A DNA stretch of 64,000 nucleotides from Ruegeria_C sp041537905 (lineage in GTDB: Bacteria; Pseudomonadota; Alphaproteobacteria; Rhodobacterales; Rhodobacteraceae), in the NCBI RefSeq assembly GCF_041537905.1, contig NZ_JBGRUO010000024.1:21544-85543 (forward strand). Direction: 5' to 3'. The stretch's first letter is position 1. Each line of letters opens with the position of its first letter. The notes under the pieces are model-generated. The model was not told where the DNA came from. It ran no database searches and saw only the letters and a list, made by a program, of their open reading frames with translations. Below are positions 44,511 through 54,592 of this stretch, piece after piece. Both the position numbers and the translations under genes were made by a program.

Positions 44511-46034
44511 ATGGCCGCATTGGACCAGGTTCAGGTCAAGGAAGGCGTCGATCAGGACACCGTGGACGCGGTGCGCGAGGTTGGTGGCGCCTATAAATAC
44601 GGCTGGGAAACCGATATCGAGATGGAGTACGCGCCCAAGGGCCTGACGCCCGATATCGTGCGGCTGATTTCCGAGAAAAACGAAGAGCCCGAGTGGATGA
44701 CCGAGTGGCGGCTGGAAGCTTATGAGCGCTGGCTGACCAAGGAAGAGCCGACCTGGGCGATGGTCGACTATCCCGAGATCGACTTTCAGGACCAGTATTA
44801 CTATGCCCGCCCGAAATCGATGGAGGTGAAGCCGAAATCGCTGGACGAGGTCGACCCCAAGCTGCTGGCCACCTACGAAAAGCTCGGTATCCCTCTGAAA
44901 GAACAGATGATTCTGGCAGGCGTCGAAGGGGCGGAGGCTGCGCCCGCAGAGGGCCGCAAAGTGGCCGTGGATGCGGTGTTCGACAGCGTATCGGTTGGCA
45001 CGACCTTTCAGGCCGAGTTGAAAAAGGCGGGCGTCATCTTCTGCTCGATCTCCGAGGCGATCCGCGAGCATCCGGAACTGGTGAAGAAGTATCTCGGCTC
45101 GGTGGTTCCGGTCAGCGACAATTTCTATGCCACGCTGAACTCGGCCGTGTTCTCGGATGGCTCGTTTGTCTATGTGCCGCCGGGCGTGCGGTGCCCGATG
45201 GAATTGAGCACCTATTTCCGTATCAACGCCGAAAATACCGGCCAGTTCGAACGCACGCTGATCATCGCCGACAAGGGCTCTTACGTGTCCTATCTGGAAG
45301 GCTGCACCGCTCCGGCGCGCGACATCGCGCAGTTGCACGCGGCCGTGGTGGAAATCATCGTCGAGGAAGATGCCGAGGTGAAATACTCCACCGTCCAGAA
45401 CTGGTATCCGGGCGATGAGAACGGCAAGGGCGGGATCTATAACTTCGTGACCAAGCGCGCCGATTGCCGGGGCGACCGGGCCAAGGTGATGTGGACGCAG
45501 GTGGAAACCGGGTCGGCGGTGACCTGGAAATACCCGTCCTGCATCCTGCGCGGCGATGACAGCCAGGGCGAGTTCTATTCCATTGCCATTGCCAACAACA
45601 TGCAGCAGGCCGATACCGGCACCAAGATGATCCATCTGGGCAAGAACACCAAATCGCGGATCGTCTCGAAAGGCATCAGCGCGGGCAAGGCACAGAACAC
45701 CTATCGCGGGCTGGTCTCGATGCATCCCAAGGCCAAGAACGGGCGCAACTATACGCAGTGCGACAGCCTGTTGATCGGCGACAAATGCGGGGCGCATACG
45801 GTGCCGTATATCGAGGTCAAGAACAACTCGGCCCGTGTCGAGCATGAGGCCACGACATCGAAGGTCGATGACGACCAGCTCTTCTACTGCCGCCAACGCG
45901 GCATGGACGAGGAAGAGGCAGTGGCGCTGGTGGTCAACGGGTTCTGCAAGGATGTGTTGCAGGCCCTGCCCATGGAGTTCGCGATGGAGGCGCAGCAGCT
46001 GGTGGCGATATCGCTGGAGGGGTCTGTTGGGTGA
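44511..46034 (+). CDS. sufB: Fe-S cluster assembly scaffold protein SufB
   Basis: 507 aa. Core part of the SufBC2D scaffold that assembles Fe-S clusters. Recognised by PPGVRCPMELSTYFRINAE, YLEGCTAPA, HLGKNTKSRIVSKGISAG and the C-terminal RGMDEEEAVALVVNGFC. The ATG is preceded by GGAGGAAG. The stop overlaps the GTG of a small membrane protein gene. Confidence 0.98.
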   Translation: MAALDQVQVKEGVDQDTVDAVREVGGAYKYGWETDIEMEYAPKGLTPDIVRLISEKNEEPEWMTEWRLEAYERWLTKEEPTWAMVDYPEIDFQDQYYYARPKSMEVKPKSLDEVDPKLLATYEKLGIPLKEQMILAGVEGAEAAPAEGRKVAVDAVFDSVSVGTTFQAELKKAGVIFCSISEAIREHPELVKKYLGSVVPVSDNFYATLNSAVFSDGSFVYVPPGVRCPMELSTYFRINAENTGQFERTLIIADKGSYVSYLEGCTAPARDIAQLHAAVVEIIVEEDAEVKYSTVQNWYPGDENGKGGIYNFVTKRADCRGDRAKVMWTQVETGSAVTWKYPSCILRGDDSQGEFYSIAIANNMQQADTGTKMIHLGKNTKSRIVSKGISAGKAQNTYRGLVSMHPKAKNGRNYTQCDSLLIGDKCGAHTVPYIEVKNNSARVEHEATTSKVDDDQLFYCRQRGMDEEEAVALVVNGFCKDVLQALPMEFAMEAQQLVAISLEGSVG

Positions 46035-46357
46035 CCGCAGCATTTTTGTTTCTGGGGTATATGGCCACTTTGTGGTTTTGTCTCCATTTTGCAAACCGTG
46101 CCGTGGTCAAACTAATTGTTCAAAAATCAGGAGCTGTTTTCGTCACGGATGAACAAAGGAGGGACATAGGGCAAGCGACCGGTTTGGTCTTTTTCTCTGC
46201 TTGTTCGCTGGCGTTTGGGCTCGTTGCAACGCTCATGTCGAATGTGGCCAAAGACCCTCCTCACCCAATTCTTCAAATAATTTGGTGGCTAGCTGTAGCC
46301 GGATACGGAGCGTGGTCAGCGAAGACCGCATCAAGTCAAATCTGGCGCAAACAATAG
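46031..46357 (+). CDS. Small membrane protein between sufB and sufC
   Basis: 108 aa with three predicted membrane helices (FLFLGYMATLWFCLHF, LVFFSACSLAFGLVATLM and IIWWLAVAGYGAWSA). The GTG start overlaps the sufB stop by 4 bp. Its DNA is clearly richer in A/T than the suf genes. No family is recognised, and a direct role in Fe-S assembly is not supported. Confidence 0.65.
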   Translation: MTAAFLFLGYMATLWFCLHFANRAVVKLIVQKSGAVFVTDEQRRDIGQATGLVFFSACSLAFGLVATLMSNVAKDPPHPILQIIWWLAVAGYGAWSAKTASSQIWRKQ

Positions 46358-46391
46358 AGCTCAGAATCTAAACGAAAGTCGGAATGATCAG

Positions 46392-46706
46392 ATGATCGTC
46401 ACAACCACACCAAGCGTCGAAGGTCGCAAGATCACCGATTACAAGGGCATTGTCGTCGGCGAGGCGATCATGGGGGCCAATGTCGTGCGCGATGTGTTTG
46501 CCTCGATCACCGATATCGTCGGCGGGCGCTCGGGTGCCTACGAAAGCAAGTTGCAGGATGCCCGCGACACGGCGTTGCGCGAGCTCGAACAGCGCGCCGC
46601 CGAAAAGGGCGCAAACGCCGTTGTGGGCGTTGATCTGGATTATGAGGTGGTGGGCCAGTCGATGCTGATGGTGTCGGCCAGCGGAACCGCCGTGGTGCTG
46701 GGCTAA
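46392..46706 (+). CDS. YbjQ family (heavy-metal-binding domain, DUF74) protein
   Basis: 104 aa, full length for the family. It starts VTTTPSVEGRKITDYKGIVVGEAIMG and has GGRSGAYESKLQDARDTAL and GANAVVGVDLDYEVVG. Members form ring-like pentamers of uncertain function, with metal binding proposed by annotation only. It lies within the suf operon, 3 bp before the pyruvyltransferase gene. Confidence 0.92.
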   Translation: MIVTTTPSVEGRKITDYKGIVVGEAIMGANVVRDVFASITDIVGGRSGAYESKLQDARDTALRELEQRAAEKGANAVVGVDLDYEVVGQSMLMVSASGTAVVLG

Positions 46707-46709
46707 GTC

Positions 46710-47531
46710 ATGAAACCCGCTGAAACGATCAATCTTTTCTGGTGGAAGGGAGAGCCGAATTTCGGCGATGCCCTGTCGCCGTTGATTGTCGGGTCGCTGA
46801 CCGACCGCAGGGTCGTTCATAGCGGGGCGGGTCGGTGCGAGATGCTGGCGCTTGGCTCGCTTTTGCAGGTGATGCAGAAGCATTATGCGGAACCCGCTGA
46901 CGGGCGCCGTCCGGTGATCTGGGGGGCGGGCCTGCTACGCGCGATCCCGCGCGGCTTTGTCGCCAATGTCGATGTCGCGCTGCTGCGCGGCCCGGTGAGC
47001 GCGGCGCTGCTGGGCGTGCGAACCCGTCGGTTCGGTGACCCTGGTCTGCTGGCGCATCGTGTGGTTGAGGGCCCGTTTGAGCGGCAGGACCGCGTTGCGC
47101 TGATCCCGCATCACAGCATGGTTGGGACCCCTGCGTTCGCACACCTGATCAAGTCTGATCCGGCGCTCGATGTGATCCTGCCCGAGGCCGACCCGCTTGA
47201 GGTCTGCCGCCGCATCGCAACTTCGGCGCATGTAATCTCGGCCAGTCTGCACGGGCTGATCCTGGCGGATTGTTTTGGCGTTGCCTCGACCTGGCTGGCG
47301 CCGGGCACGCAATCGCATCTGAAATACCACGACTATGCGGCCTCGGTGGGGCGTCCGATGACCAACCCGACCCTGGCTGAAGACATTCCCGCCCTGTTAC
47401 GAACCCTGCGCGACCGTGACGGCCTGAGCTATGCCGAGGGCATCGAACGGGCGCGGCAGGACCTGATCGAAACCTTCCCGGCGCAGTTTCGCGCCACCCC
47501 GAACACCGCCGGCGCGATGGCGCGGGCCTGA
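46710..47531 (+). CDS. Polysaccharide pyruvyl transferase family protein
   Basis: 273 aa. Starts INLFWWKGEPNFGDALSPLIV, the typical N-terminus. Later it has SASLHGLILADCFGVASTWL, a conserved region of the family (PF04230). Family members add ketal pyruvate to exopolysaccharide or cell-wall glycans. A role in cell-surface glycan modification is not obviously linked to Fe-S assembly, so the position between sufB and sufC is unexpected. Confidence 0.87.
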   Translation: MKPAETINLFWWKGEPNFGDALSPLIVGSLTDRRVVHSGAGRCEMLALGSLLQVMQKHYAEPADGRRPVIWGAGLLRAIPRGFVANVDVALLRGPVSAALLGVRTRRFGDPGLLAHRVVEGPFERQDRVALIPHHSMVGTPAFAHLIKSDPALDVILPEADPLEVCRRIATSAHVISASLHGLILADCFGVASTWLAPGTQSHLKYHDYAASVGRPMTNPTLAEDIPALLRTLRDRDGLSYAEGIERARQDLIETFPAQFRATPNTAGAMARA

Positions 47532-47550
47532 GACAAGAGACGAGGATAAA

Positions 47551-48306
47551 ATGCTGGAAATCAAGAACCTGCATGTGAAACTTGAAGAAGAGGAAAAGCA
47601 GATCCTCAAAGGCGTCGACCTGACGGTCGAGGCGGGCAAGGTGCATGCGATCATGGGGCCCAACGGCTCTGGCAAATCGACGCTCAGCTACGTTCTGTCC
47701 GGGCGCGACGGTTATGAGGTGACCGAAGGCAGCGCGACCCTGAATGGCGAGGACTTGCTGGAGCTTGAGCCGGAAGAGCGCGCGGCATTGGGCGTGTTCC
47801 TGGCGTTTCAGTACCCGGTGGAAATTCCGGGCGTCGGCAACATGACTTTCCTGCGCACGGCTGTGAACGCCCAGCGCAAGGCGCGTGGCGAGGACGAACT
47901 GAGCGCCAGCGACTTCCTCAAGCTGGTGCGTGAGCGCGCCAAGGCACTGAAGATCGACGCCGACATGCTCAAGCGTCCGGTCAATGTCGGCTTCTCCGGC
48001 GGTGAGAAAAAGCGCAACGAGATCCTGCAGATGGCGGTTCTGGAACCCAAGATGTGCATTCTGGACGAGACCGATAGCGGTCTGGATGTGGATGCGATGA
48101 AGCTGGTGGCCGGGGGCGTGAACGCGCTGCGCGATGAGGGTCGTGGATTCCTTGTTATCACGCATTATCAACGGCTTCTGGATCATATCAAACCTGATGT
48201 TGTGCATATCATGGCCGATGGCCGCATCGTGAAATCCGGCGGGCCGGAGCTTGCGCTTGAGGTCGAACATAACGGCTATGGCGATATTCTGGCCGAGGTG
48301 CAGTGA
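47551..48306 (+). CDS. sufC: Fe-S cluster assembly ATPase SufC
   Basis: 251 aa. ABC-type ATPase of the SufBCD complex. Walker A is GPNGSGKSTLSYVL. The SufC-specific Q-loop region is FLAFQYPVEIPGV, the signature is FSGGEKKRNEILQ and Walker B is ILDETDSGLDVDA. Its stop overlaps the sufD ATG by one base. Confidence 0.98.
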   Translation: MLEIKNLHVKLEEEEKQILKGVDLTVEAGKVHAIMGPNGSGKSTLSYVLSGRDGYEVTEGSATLNGEDLLELEPEERAALGVFLAFQYPVEIPGVGNMTFLRTAVNAQRKARGEDELSASDFLKLVRERAKALKIDADMLKRPVNVGFSGGEKKRNEILQMAVLEPKMCILDETDSGLDVDAMKLVAGGVNALRDEGRGFLVITHYQRLLDHIKPDVVHIMADGRIVKSGGPELALEVEHNGYGDILAEVQ

Positions 48307-49586
48307 TGGCGGTGCCCGAACAGAAACTGTCGGCAACCGAGGCGCGCCTGAGCGCCATGGAATTGCCCGAACCCGGATGCACCCGCCCGGCGCGCGAGGC
48401 GGCCCTGGCCCGCGTCCGCGAGATGGGGCTGCCGTCGCGGCGCGACGAATACTGGAAATACACCCGGCCTGATACTCTGGTCGATGCGGTCGCACCTGCG
48501 GCGGCGGTGTTCGAGAACGACGAAAAACCGCTCTTTGATGGGGTGGACCGGCTGAGGATCGTCTTTGTTGACGGCGTATTCGATCCCGAACTGTCCGATG
48601 AACTGGCGCTTGAAGGCGTCCGCATCGACCGGCTCGAGGATATCTGCTGCAAGGATATTCATTGGGCCAAGGACCTGTATGGCGTGTTGGAAGCGCGCGG
48701 CCACACCCCGGTTCCGCGCCCCTTGGCCGCACTGAACACGGCCTTTGCAAGCGATGGTGTGGCAATTCACATCACGCAGAAGGTTTCCAAACCGATCAGC
48801 CTGATTTATCGCCATGCATCAAATACTTCCGATGCGATCCTGCACCACGTGGTGCGGGTCGAGGAGGGGGCCGAGGCCACCATTCTGGAAAACGGCCCGG
48901 CTGCGTCGCGCTTCAACAAATGCATGGAGATAGACATCGCCGATGGTGGCACGCTGCATCATGTGCGTGCTCAGGGGCGTGATCATGAACGCCGCGCGGT
49001 GACGCATATGTTCACCCGTTTGGGCACGGAGTCGGTCTACAAATCCTTCACCCTCACCGTGAACGGCGTGCTGACCCGCAACGAGCAGGTGATCGAGCTG
49101 ACCGGCGACGACGCCGTCGCCCATGTGGCGGGCGCCTGTGTGGGCGATGGTGATTTCCATCACGACGATACCGTCTTCATCACGCATGACGCGGTCAATT
49201 GCGAAAGCCGTCAGGTGTTCAAGAAAGTCCTGCGCAACGGCGCGGTCGGCGTGTTTCAGGGCAAGATTCTGGTCAAGGAAGGCGCGCAAAAGACTGATGG
49301 CTACCAGATCAGCCAGTCTCTGCTGCTGGATGACGACAGCCAGTTCCTCGCCAAGCCGGAGCTTGAGATCTATGCCGATGACGTGGCCTGCTCGCACGGC
49401 TCGACCTCGGGCGCGATTGATGAAACAGCGCTGTTCTATATGCGCTCGCGTGGTGTGCCGGAAAAAGAGGCAACTGATTTGCTGACACTGGCCTTCCTGG
49501 CCGAAGCGGTGGAAGAGATCGAGGATGAGGCGCTGGCCGGGGACATCGTGGACCGGCTGGATGGCTGGCTGTCGCGCCGGGCCTGA
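48306..49586 (+). CDS. sufD: Fe-S cluster assembly protein SufD
   Basis: 426 aa. Partner of SufB in the scaffold. Motifs are RRDEYWKYTRPD at the N-terminus, FQGKILVKEGAQKTDGYQ and CSHGSTSGAIDETALFYMRSRG at the C-terminus. The ATG at 48306 is used; the preceding in-frame GTG gives one extra residue. It is coupled to sufC. Confidence 0.97.
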   Translation: MAVPEQKLSATEARLSAMELPEPGCTRPAREAALARVREMGLPSRRDEYWKYTRPDTLVDAVAPAAAVFENDEKPLFDGVDRLRIVFVDGVFDPELSDELALEGVRIDRLEDICCKDIHWAKDLYGVLEARGHTPVPRPLAALNTAFASDGVAIHITQKVSKPISLIYRHASNTSDAILHHVVRVEEGAEATILENGPAASRFNKCMEIDIADGGTLHHVRAQGRDHERRAVTHMFTRLGTESVYKSFTLTVNGVLTRNEQVIELTGDDAVAHVAGACVGDGDFHHDDTVFITHDAVNCESRQVFKKVLRNGAVGVFQGKILVKEGAQKTDGYQISQSLLLDDDSQFLAKPELEIYADDVACSHGSTSGAIDETALFYMRSRGVPEKEATDLLTLAFLAEAVEEIEDEALAGDIVDRLDGWLSRRA

Positions 49587-49589
49587 GCC

Positions 49590-50075
49590 ATGTCGGTGAC
49601 GGCTGACATAACGGCAACCTATCGTGGCCCCGCCCGCGTGATGCAACGCCTGCTGGCGATGGGTCAGCGCGAGGACCGTGCGCTGGCCATCCTGATGGGG
49701 GCCTGCGCGCTGGTCTTCATCGCGCAGATGCCCCGCCTTGCACGAGAGGCGCATCTGAGCGGGCAGGAGCTGAACATGCTGCTGGGCGGCGCCTTGTTGG
49801 GTTGGCTCATCATCGCGCCGCTTCTGCTTTATGTGCTGGCCGCGTTCAGCCATGTGTTGGCACGGCTGATCGGCGGCAAGGGCGAATGGTATGGGGCTCG
49901 TCTGGCACTGTTCTGGTCGCTGCTCGCCTCGACGCCGGTTCTGCTGCTGCAGGGGCTGGTGGCGGGTTTCATCGGTCCGGGACCGGGGTTGAACCTTGTG
50001 GGCATGATCTGGATCGCGGTGTTTTTCTGGTTCTGGATCGCTAGTCTCAGGCAGGCCGAAAGGAGCGGGCAATGA
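49590..50075 (+). CDS. YIP1 family-like membrane protein (first of a pair)
   Basis: 161 aa with four or five hydrophobic segments and an N-terminal RVMQRLLAMGQREDRAL segment. It starts 3 bp after sufD and overlaps the next gene by 4 bp. Both this and the next protein look like Yip1-domain membrane proteins, which are often found in pairs after sufD in Rhodobacterales. Their role is unknown. Confidence 0.75.
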   Translation: MSVTADITATYRGPARVMQRLLAMGQREDRALAILMGACALVFIAQMPRLAREAHLSGQELNMLLGGALLGWLIIAPLLLYVLAAFSHVLARLIGGKGEWYGARLALFWSLLASTPVLLLQGLVAGFIGPGPGLNLVGMIWIAVFFWFWIASLRQAERSGQ

Positions 50076-50648
50076 ACTCGGCGGGGTGGCGCGATCTGGC
50101 GATCCTGACGCTGAAGGCGCCTGCGCAGGCTGCGCGTGAGCTGCTTGCACTGCACCTGGGGCGCAACGTGCTGTGGTTGGCTTTTGCGCTGGCTGTTGTG
50201 CTGAACACGGCCGCGCAGGTCCTGTCGGATCTGATGATTTCCAACCTGACCGGAGAGTTGCCGATCCTTGCCTTGCCGCCCATGGCTTATGCAGCGTTCT
50301 TTACCGGTGCGATACTTCTCTTTGTCTCGGTCTTGTCGTTCGTCGGCCCCAAGATGGGCGGCTCGGGGCGGTTCAACGATGTCTTTGTGCTGATCATCTG
50401 GCTGCAATATCTGCGCTTCGTGCTCGAAATACTGGTGCTGATCCTGCTGTTGGTCGCGCCGGTGTTTGGTGCCTTGATCGGGATAGCCGGGTCTTTGGTC
50501 GGTCTTTACATCATGGTCCATTTCATTGATCAGGCGCACAGGCTTAATTCGGTCGGGCAATCCGTGCTTCTGTTGTTGGTGTCGATCGTTGCAATGGCTG
50601 TGGTTTTATATTTTGTCCTGTCCCTTGCCGGGGGACCAGTTGTAGGGA

Positions 50649-50665
<17 letters not shown>
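50072..50665 (+). CDS. YIP1 family membrane protein (second of a pair)
   Basis: 197 aa with five membrane helices. It has a short soluble N-terminus (LTLKAPAQAARELLALHLG) and a late VSIVAMAVVLYFVLSLAGG helix. It is coupled to the previous gene by ATGA and overlaps the sufS start by 17 bp. The fold resembles the Yip1 domain; function unknown. Confidence 0.8.
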
Positions 50666-51878
<1,213 letters not shown>

Positions 51879-51956
51879 AACGCGCAGGCAAAAAGGCGCG
51901 GCGCGCGGGCATTTCCGATTGCAGCGCGCCGGGTGATATCCTATAGCCCGTCTCAG

Positions 51957-52033
51957 GCACCCATAGCTCAGCTGGATAGAGCGCTGCCCTCCGAAGGCAG
52001 AGGCCTCAGGTTCGAATCCTGATGGGTGCGCCA
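51957..52033 (+). tRNA. tRNA-Arg (CCG anticodon)
   Basis: Acceptor GCACCCA pairs with TGGGTGC; the D-loop is AGCTGGATAGA, the anticodon loop CTCCGAA with anticodon CCG, the T-loop GGTTCGAATCC, and CCA is encoded. Accessory DNA starts right at its 3' end, so it is a candidate attachment site. Confidence 0.97.
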
Positions 52034-52108
52034 TAAAATCAATAACTTAGAGCAGTCGGGTTTCTTCTGTTTCTGTTACTTGTAACAAAAACCACCTAGC
52101 ATTCAGCC

Positions 52109-52495
52109 TTACTTGGCCGTTGGAATCGCTTCTTGTAGTGCCTCAATATGATCTCTGCTGAGCCCCATCTTCTGTGCCGCCTCTATGGCTTTCGCTGCGC
52201 GACCTGAAACAGAGCGCTCCGTGTCGATCTTTTTTTGCACGCCTTTATCTTCGTCGCTCGCGGGGACAACGGGAGATGGCTGATACCATTGCCCATCAAT
52301 TCGATATGACGTGACGGCCTTTATCGGGCAATTGCTGCCCATAACGTACTTTCCTCGGCCTATACGGAGCGCTGTAGCCTCCAACTCACAAACATTCGAG
52401 ATGTACTGTCGTCCGCGCCCCTCTATGTCATCGGTATTCTTGTAAACAACCCATACGGTTCTCACGTCGTGGGCTTCGATCATTGTTCTATTCAT
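52109..52495 (-). CDS. Phage-like hypothetical protein
   Basis: 128 aa from the ATG at 52495, preceded by AAGGAG. It has VRTVWVVYKNTDDIEG and later YRIDGQWYQPSPVVPASDED. The end is helical (AAKAIEAAQKMGLSRDHI). The longer open frame crosses two other genes and is rejected. It overlaps the 49-aa gene upstream by 4 bp. No family is recognised. Confidence 0.7.
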   Translation of the reverse strand: MNRTMIEAHDVRTVWVVYKNTDDIEGRGRQYISNVCELEATALRIGRGKYVMGSNCPIKAVTSYRIDGQWYQPSPVVPASDEDKGVQKKIDTERSVSGRAAKAIEAAQKMGLSRDHIEALQEAIPTAK

Positions 52496-52641
52496 CCTAT
52501 CTCCTTTCCACGGCCTTGAGCGACTCCAATGCTGAGCCGGTAAGCCATGGAAACTGCTCGGCGCTGCTGCAATAGCCACTCGTAGGGAAACAATATGCAG
52601 CCGAAGAGGTACATGAAGGCTGCTCGCAGATAGAGGGTCAT
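52492..52641 (-). CDS. Small membrane-associated protein, unknown
   Basis: 49 aa. One hydrophobic segment (LRAAFMYLFGCILFPYEWLL) is followed by a basic tail. It overlaps the genes on both sides by 4 bp (ATGA), which is good evidence that it is translated. Function unknown. Confidence 0.6.
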   Translation of the reverse strand: MTLYLRAAFMYLFGCILFPYEWLLQQRRAVSMAYRLSIGVAQGRGKEIG

Positions 52642-52907
52642 GTGTCGCCTTCCTCTGCCAGAGCGCGGAGGGCGGTGTCTTGGCAAGTGCCTCCCATCGG
52701 AGCGCCACACCACAGGCAGTCGCCGTTGAAATGGTCCATGTCGCCACCCTTGCAGCGCTTCGGGAAGGCTAGCTCTAACGCAGTTTGCGCGTCATCTTGG
52801 AATGCAGTCACAGCGCCAAGCTCAGTAGTCGCTTCAATCTCATCTTCGGGGCTTGGCCCGGAGAAATTGCGCACCTCTTCAAGCTTGTGTTCGGCAAACT
52901 CGGTCAA
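52638..52907 (-). CDS. Small Cys-containing hypothetical protein
   Basis: 89 aa, acidic. A possible zinc-binding set of cysteines (RCKGGDMDHFNGDCLWCGAP, GTCQD) suggests a small zinc finger. It starts with TTG at 52907 after AAGGGA. It overlaps the 49-aa gene by 4 bp. Function unknown; typical of prophage small genes. Confidence 0.6.
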   Translation of the reverse strand: MTEFAEHKLEEVRNFSGPSPEDEIEATTELGAVTAFQDDAQTALELAFPKRCKGGDMDHFNGDCLWCGAPMGGTCQDTALRALAEEGDT

Positions 52908-52928
52908 GAAGTCCCTTACTCCAATGCG

Positions 52929-53273
52929 CTATCCCGAAACATCGTCAGAAGGGTTTTCGAGTTGAGCTTCGCGCTCCATGATCTTTTGCTCCAGCGAATA
53001 GCGATTGGATAAGAAGCCCCTCAGCCTCTTGCGCTGATCAACATAATGGAGGCCGCCACCGATAAAGGCCAACGCTCCCGCTGAAAGGACCAGGTTAGTC
53101 AGTTCATCGCTGCGACCGCCGCCAAGCGTGAGGGAAGCTGCTACGGCAAACGTACCGACCCAGAAGACAATCAACGAAATACTCATTGACTTGCCGATTG
53201 AGTCGCACTTCTCAGTTAGTGCTTTCAGCCTTTCTCGTTCGCCCTCTAGGGCATCTTGTTGAAACTGGCGCAC
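52929..53273 (-). CDS. Two-helix membrane protein, prophage-like
   Basis: 114 aa from a GTG at 53273 that follows CGGAG at 7 bp; an ATG 13 codons upstream is the alternative. The N-terminus is coiled (FQQDALEGERERLKALTEK), two membrane helices follow (SISLIVFWVGTFAVAASLTL and LVLSAGALAFIGGGLHYV), and the C-terminus is charged. No family is recognised. It is the first gene of the leftward cluster. Confidence 0.65.
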   Translation of the reverse strand: MRQFQQDALEGERERLKALTEKCDSIGKSMSISLIVFWVGTFAVAASLTLGGGRSDELTNLVLSAGALAFIGGGLHYVDQRKRLRGFLSNRYSLEQKIMEREAQLENPSDDVSG

Positions 53274-53344
53274 CGAAAATCTCCGAGGGGTTGACCTCCG
53301 CCACCCTAGCATTGCCTCAACTTGGAGCAAGCCGGGACAATAAG

Positions 53345-53414
53345 CGAAACCACCGGCCAAGGAAGTGACTGCCGGTGGTTTCGATGTCGCTGATTTTCTG
53401 GGTGGGTAGCGACA
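53345..53414. other. Two successive inverted repeats in a divergent promoter gap
   Basis: CGAAACCACCGGC (53345-53357) is mirrored exactly by GCCGGTGGTTTCG (53371-53383) with a 13-bp spacer. Just after it, TGTCGCT (53385-53391) pairs with AGCGACA (53408-53414). The gap lies between divergent genes, so operators or an old terminator/attachment structure are possible. Confidence 0.6.
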
Positions 53415-53563
53415 CTACCTAGGGGTGTAGGAGGCAAGTGTGGCTCGTGTAAGGCGGGATTGTGGTTTTTGATCGCTCCCTCCGTTCTAAGTGCACTCAG
53501 CATGCGACGTTGACAAATAAACCCTAGATTGCAACGATTTCTCCATTGAGATTGGAGATTGTT

Positions 53564-54418
53564 GTGCAAGAAGTTTCGGATAATACCGTTAGCCTGTACT
53601 TCGGGTTGCATGAGGGCAAGAATGCGGACCTAGAGATTATCTCTAGAGCGGCAATCGAATGGGTTAACTCGATTCGCCATTCTGCAAAAATGATCGATCC
53701 GAGCTTGGATATACGGGTCGAATTTGTGAACGCTCACGAAGGCAGCCTGTCGATCAACACTATTCTGGACTGGGGCGAGGCCCAGCTGGAGCGGTTGGAG
53801 AAAATTAAGCACCCCCGCCTAGCCAAACTGGCGGTGGCCTTAGCGATTTTTTTGATGATCGATGCTGGTCCCGCAAGTGACTATTGGTTCGGTAGCCCAG
53901 ACGAACTTGAACTGAGTCAAGAAGATAGAAAGTTGCTTAACAATTTCTTGGAGGAGATATCCAGGTCTGAGGAGCTCAAGAATTCGAACCGCAACTTCTT
54001 TAACGTAATCAGCAACGATAAAGCGGTCAGCTTTGTGGGTGTATGCGAAGCGCCGGGTTCGCCTCCGGCATACAGCGTCCCTAGTAGTCAATTCGGCGAG
54101 CGGAGTGGTCTTTGGGAGCAAGAGGCCGATCCGAATGAGCGATTTGCCGAACGCGTTTCCGACGTTGTGTTGGAAACTCCGGACTTGAGTAACGAGGATC
54201 GGAAATGGCGGTTCTTGGATATAGCCACAGGTAAGCGTTTCACAGCAAAGATGCGTGACGAGGAATTCGTTAACCTGCTTGCGTCGGGCGGTATCGAAGA
54301 AAACCTCCGGATGGGCATCAAGATGCAAATCCAGATTCGCTTCACAGAGCGGCTTGTGGACGGTGAATGGCAGTCACTGCCCTCGACGATAGAAGTGCTG
54401 AAGGTCACTCTTGCTTGA
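53564..54418 (+). CDS. Hypothetical protein, accessory region
   Basis: About 284 aa from a GTG at 53564 with GGAG 6 bp upstream; a TTG at 53546 would add six residues. The first part is a beta-rich domain with EFVNAHEGSLSINTILDWGE. A hydrophobic stretch (LAKLAVALAIFLMIDAG) follows, then a charged region and a C-terminal domain with GKRFTAKMRDEEFVNLL. It resembles unnamed prophage or defence-island proteins in general style only. I cannot assign a family. Confidence 0.7.
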   Translation: MQEVSDNTVSLYFGLHEGKNADLEIISRAAIEWVNSIRHSAKMIDPSLDIRVEFVNAHEGSLSINTILDWGEAQLERLEKIKHPRLAKLAVALAIFLMIDAGPASDYWFGSPDELELSQEDRKLLNNFLEEISRSEELKNSNRNFFNVISNDKAVSFVGVCEAPGSPPAYSVPSSQFGERSGLWEQEADPNERFAERVSDVVLETPDLSNEDRKWRFLDIATGKRFTAKMRDEEFVNLLASGGIEENLRMGIKMQIQIRFTERLVDGEWQSLPSTIEVLKVTLA

Positions 54419-54592
54419 AATTCGGCGACCTATCGCGGATGCGACCAAGAATACGCATATTGCAACCAAGGCGACGACGGCAAGAAAGTACGTTGGTCCG
54501 GGTGCAATCGTTCGAAATAGCAGGAGACAGAGAACGATCAGCCCGACGCTAAACGAAAACTTGGCTAACCTTTTGCGCTTACTTGGTTTCAT
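54374..54592 (-). CDS. Small two-helix membrane protein, unknown
   Basis: 72 aa from an ATG at 54592 with AGGAG upstream. It has a basic N-terminus (KPSKRKRLAK) and two membrane helices (FSFSVGLIVLCLLLF and FLAVVALVAICVFLVASAIG). Its 3' end overlaps the convergent 284-aa gene by 45 bp. Function unknown. Confidence 0.55.
   Translation of the reverse strand: MKPSKRKRLAKFSFSVGLIVLCLLLFRTIAPGPTYFLAVVALVAICVFLVASAIGRRISSKSDLQHFYRRGQ

Noticed and set aside
44382..46094. 570-codon open frame on the minus strand
   Set aside because: Antisense to sufB, which is certain from its motifs; His- and Arg-rich without a family.
52109..52747. 212-codon version of the 128-aa gene
   Set aside because: The extra 84 codons overlap two other genes that are linked by ATGA junctions, and the inner ATG has an AAGGAG site.
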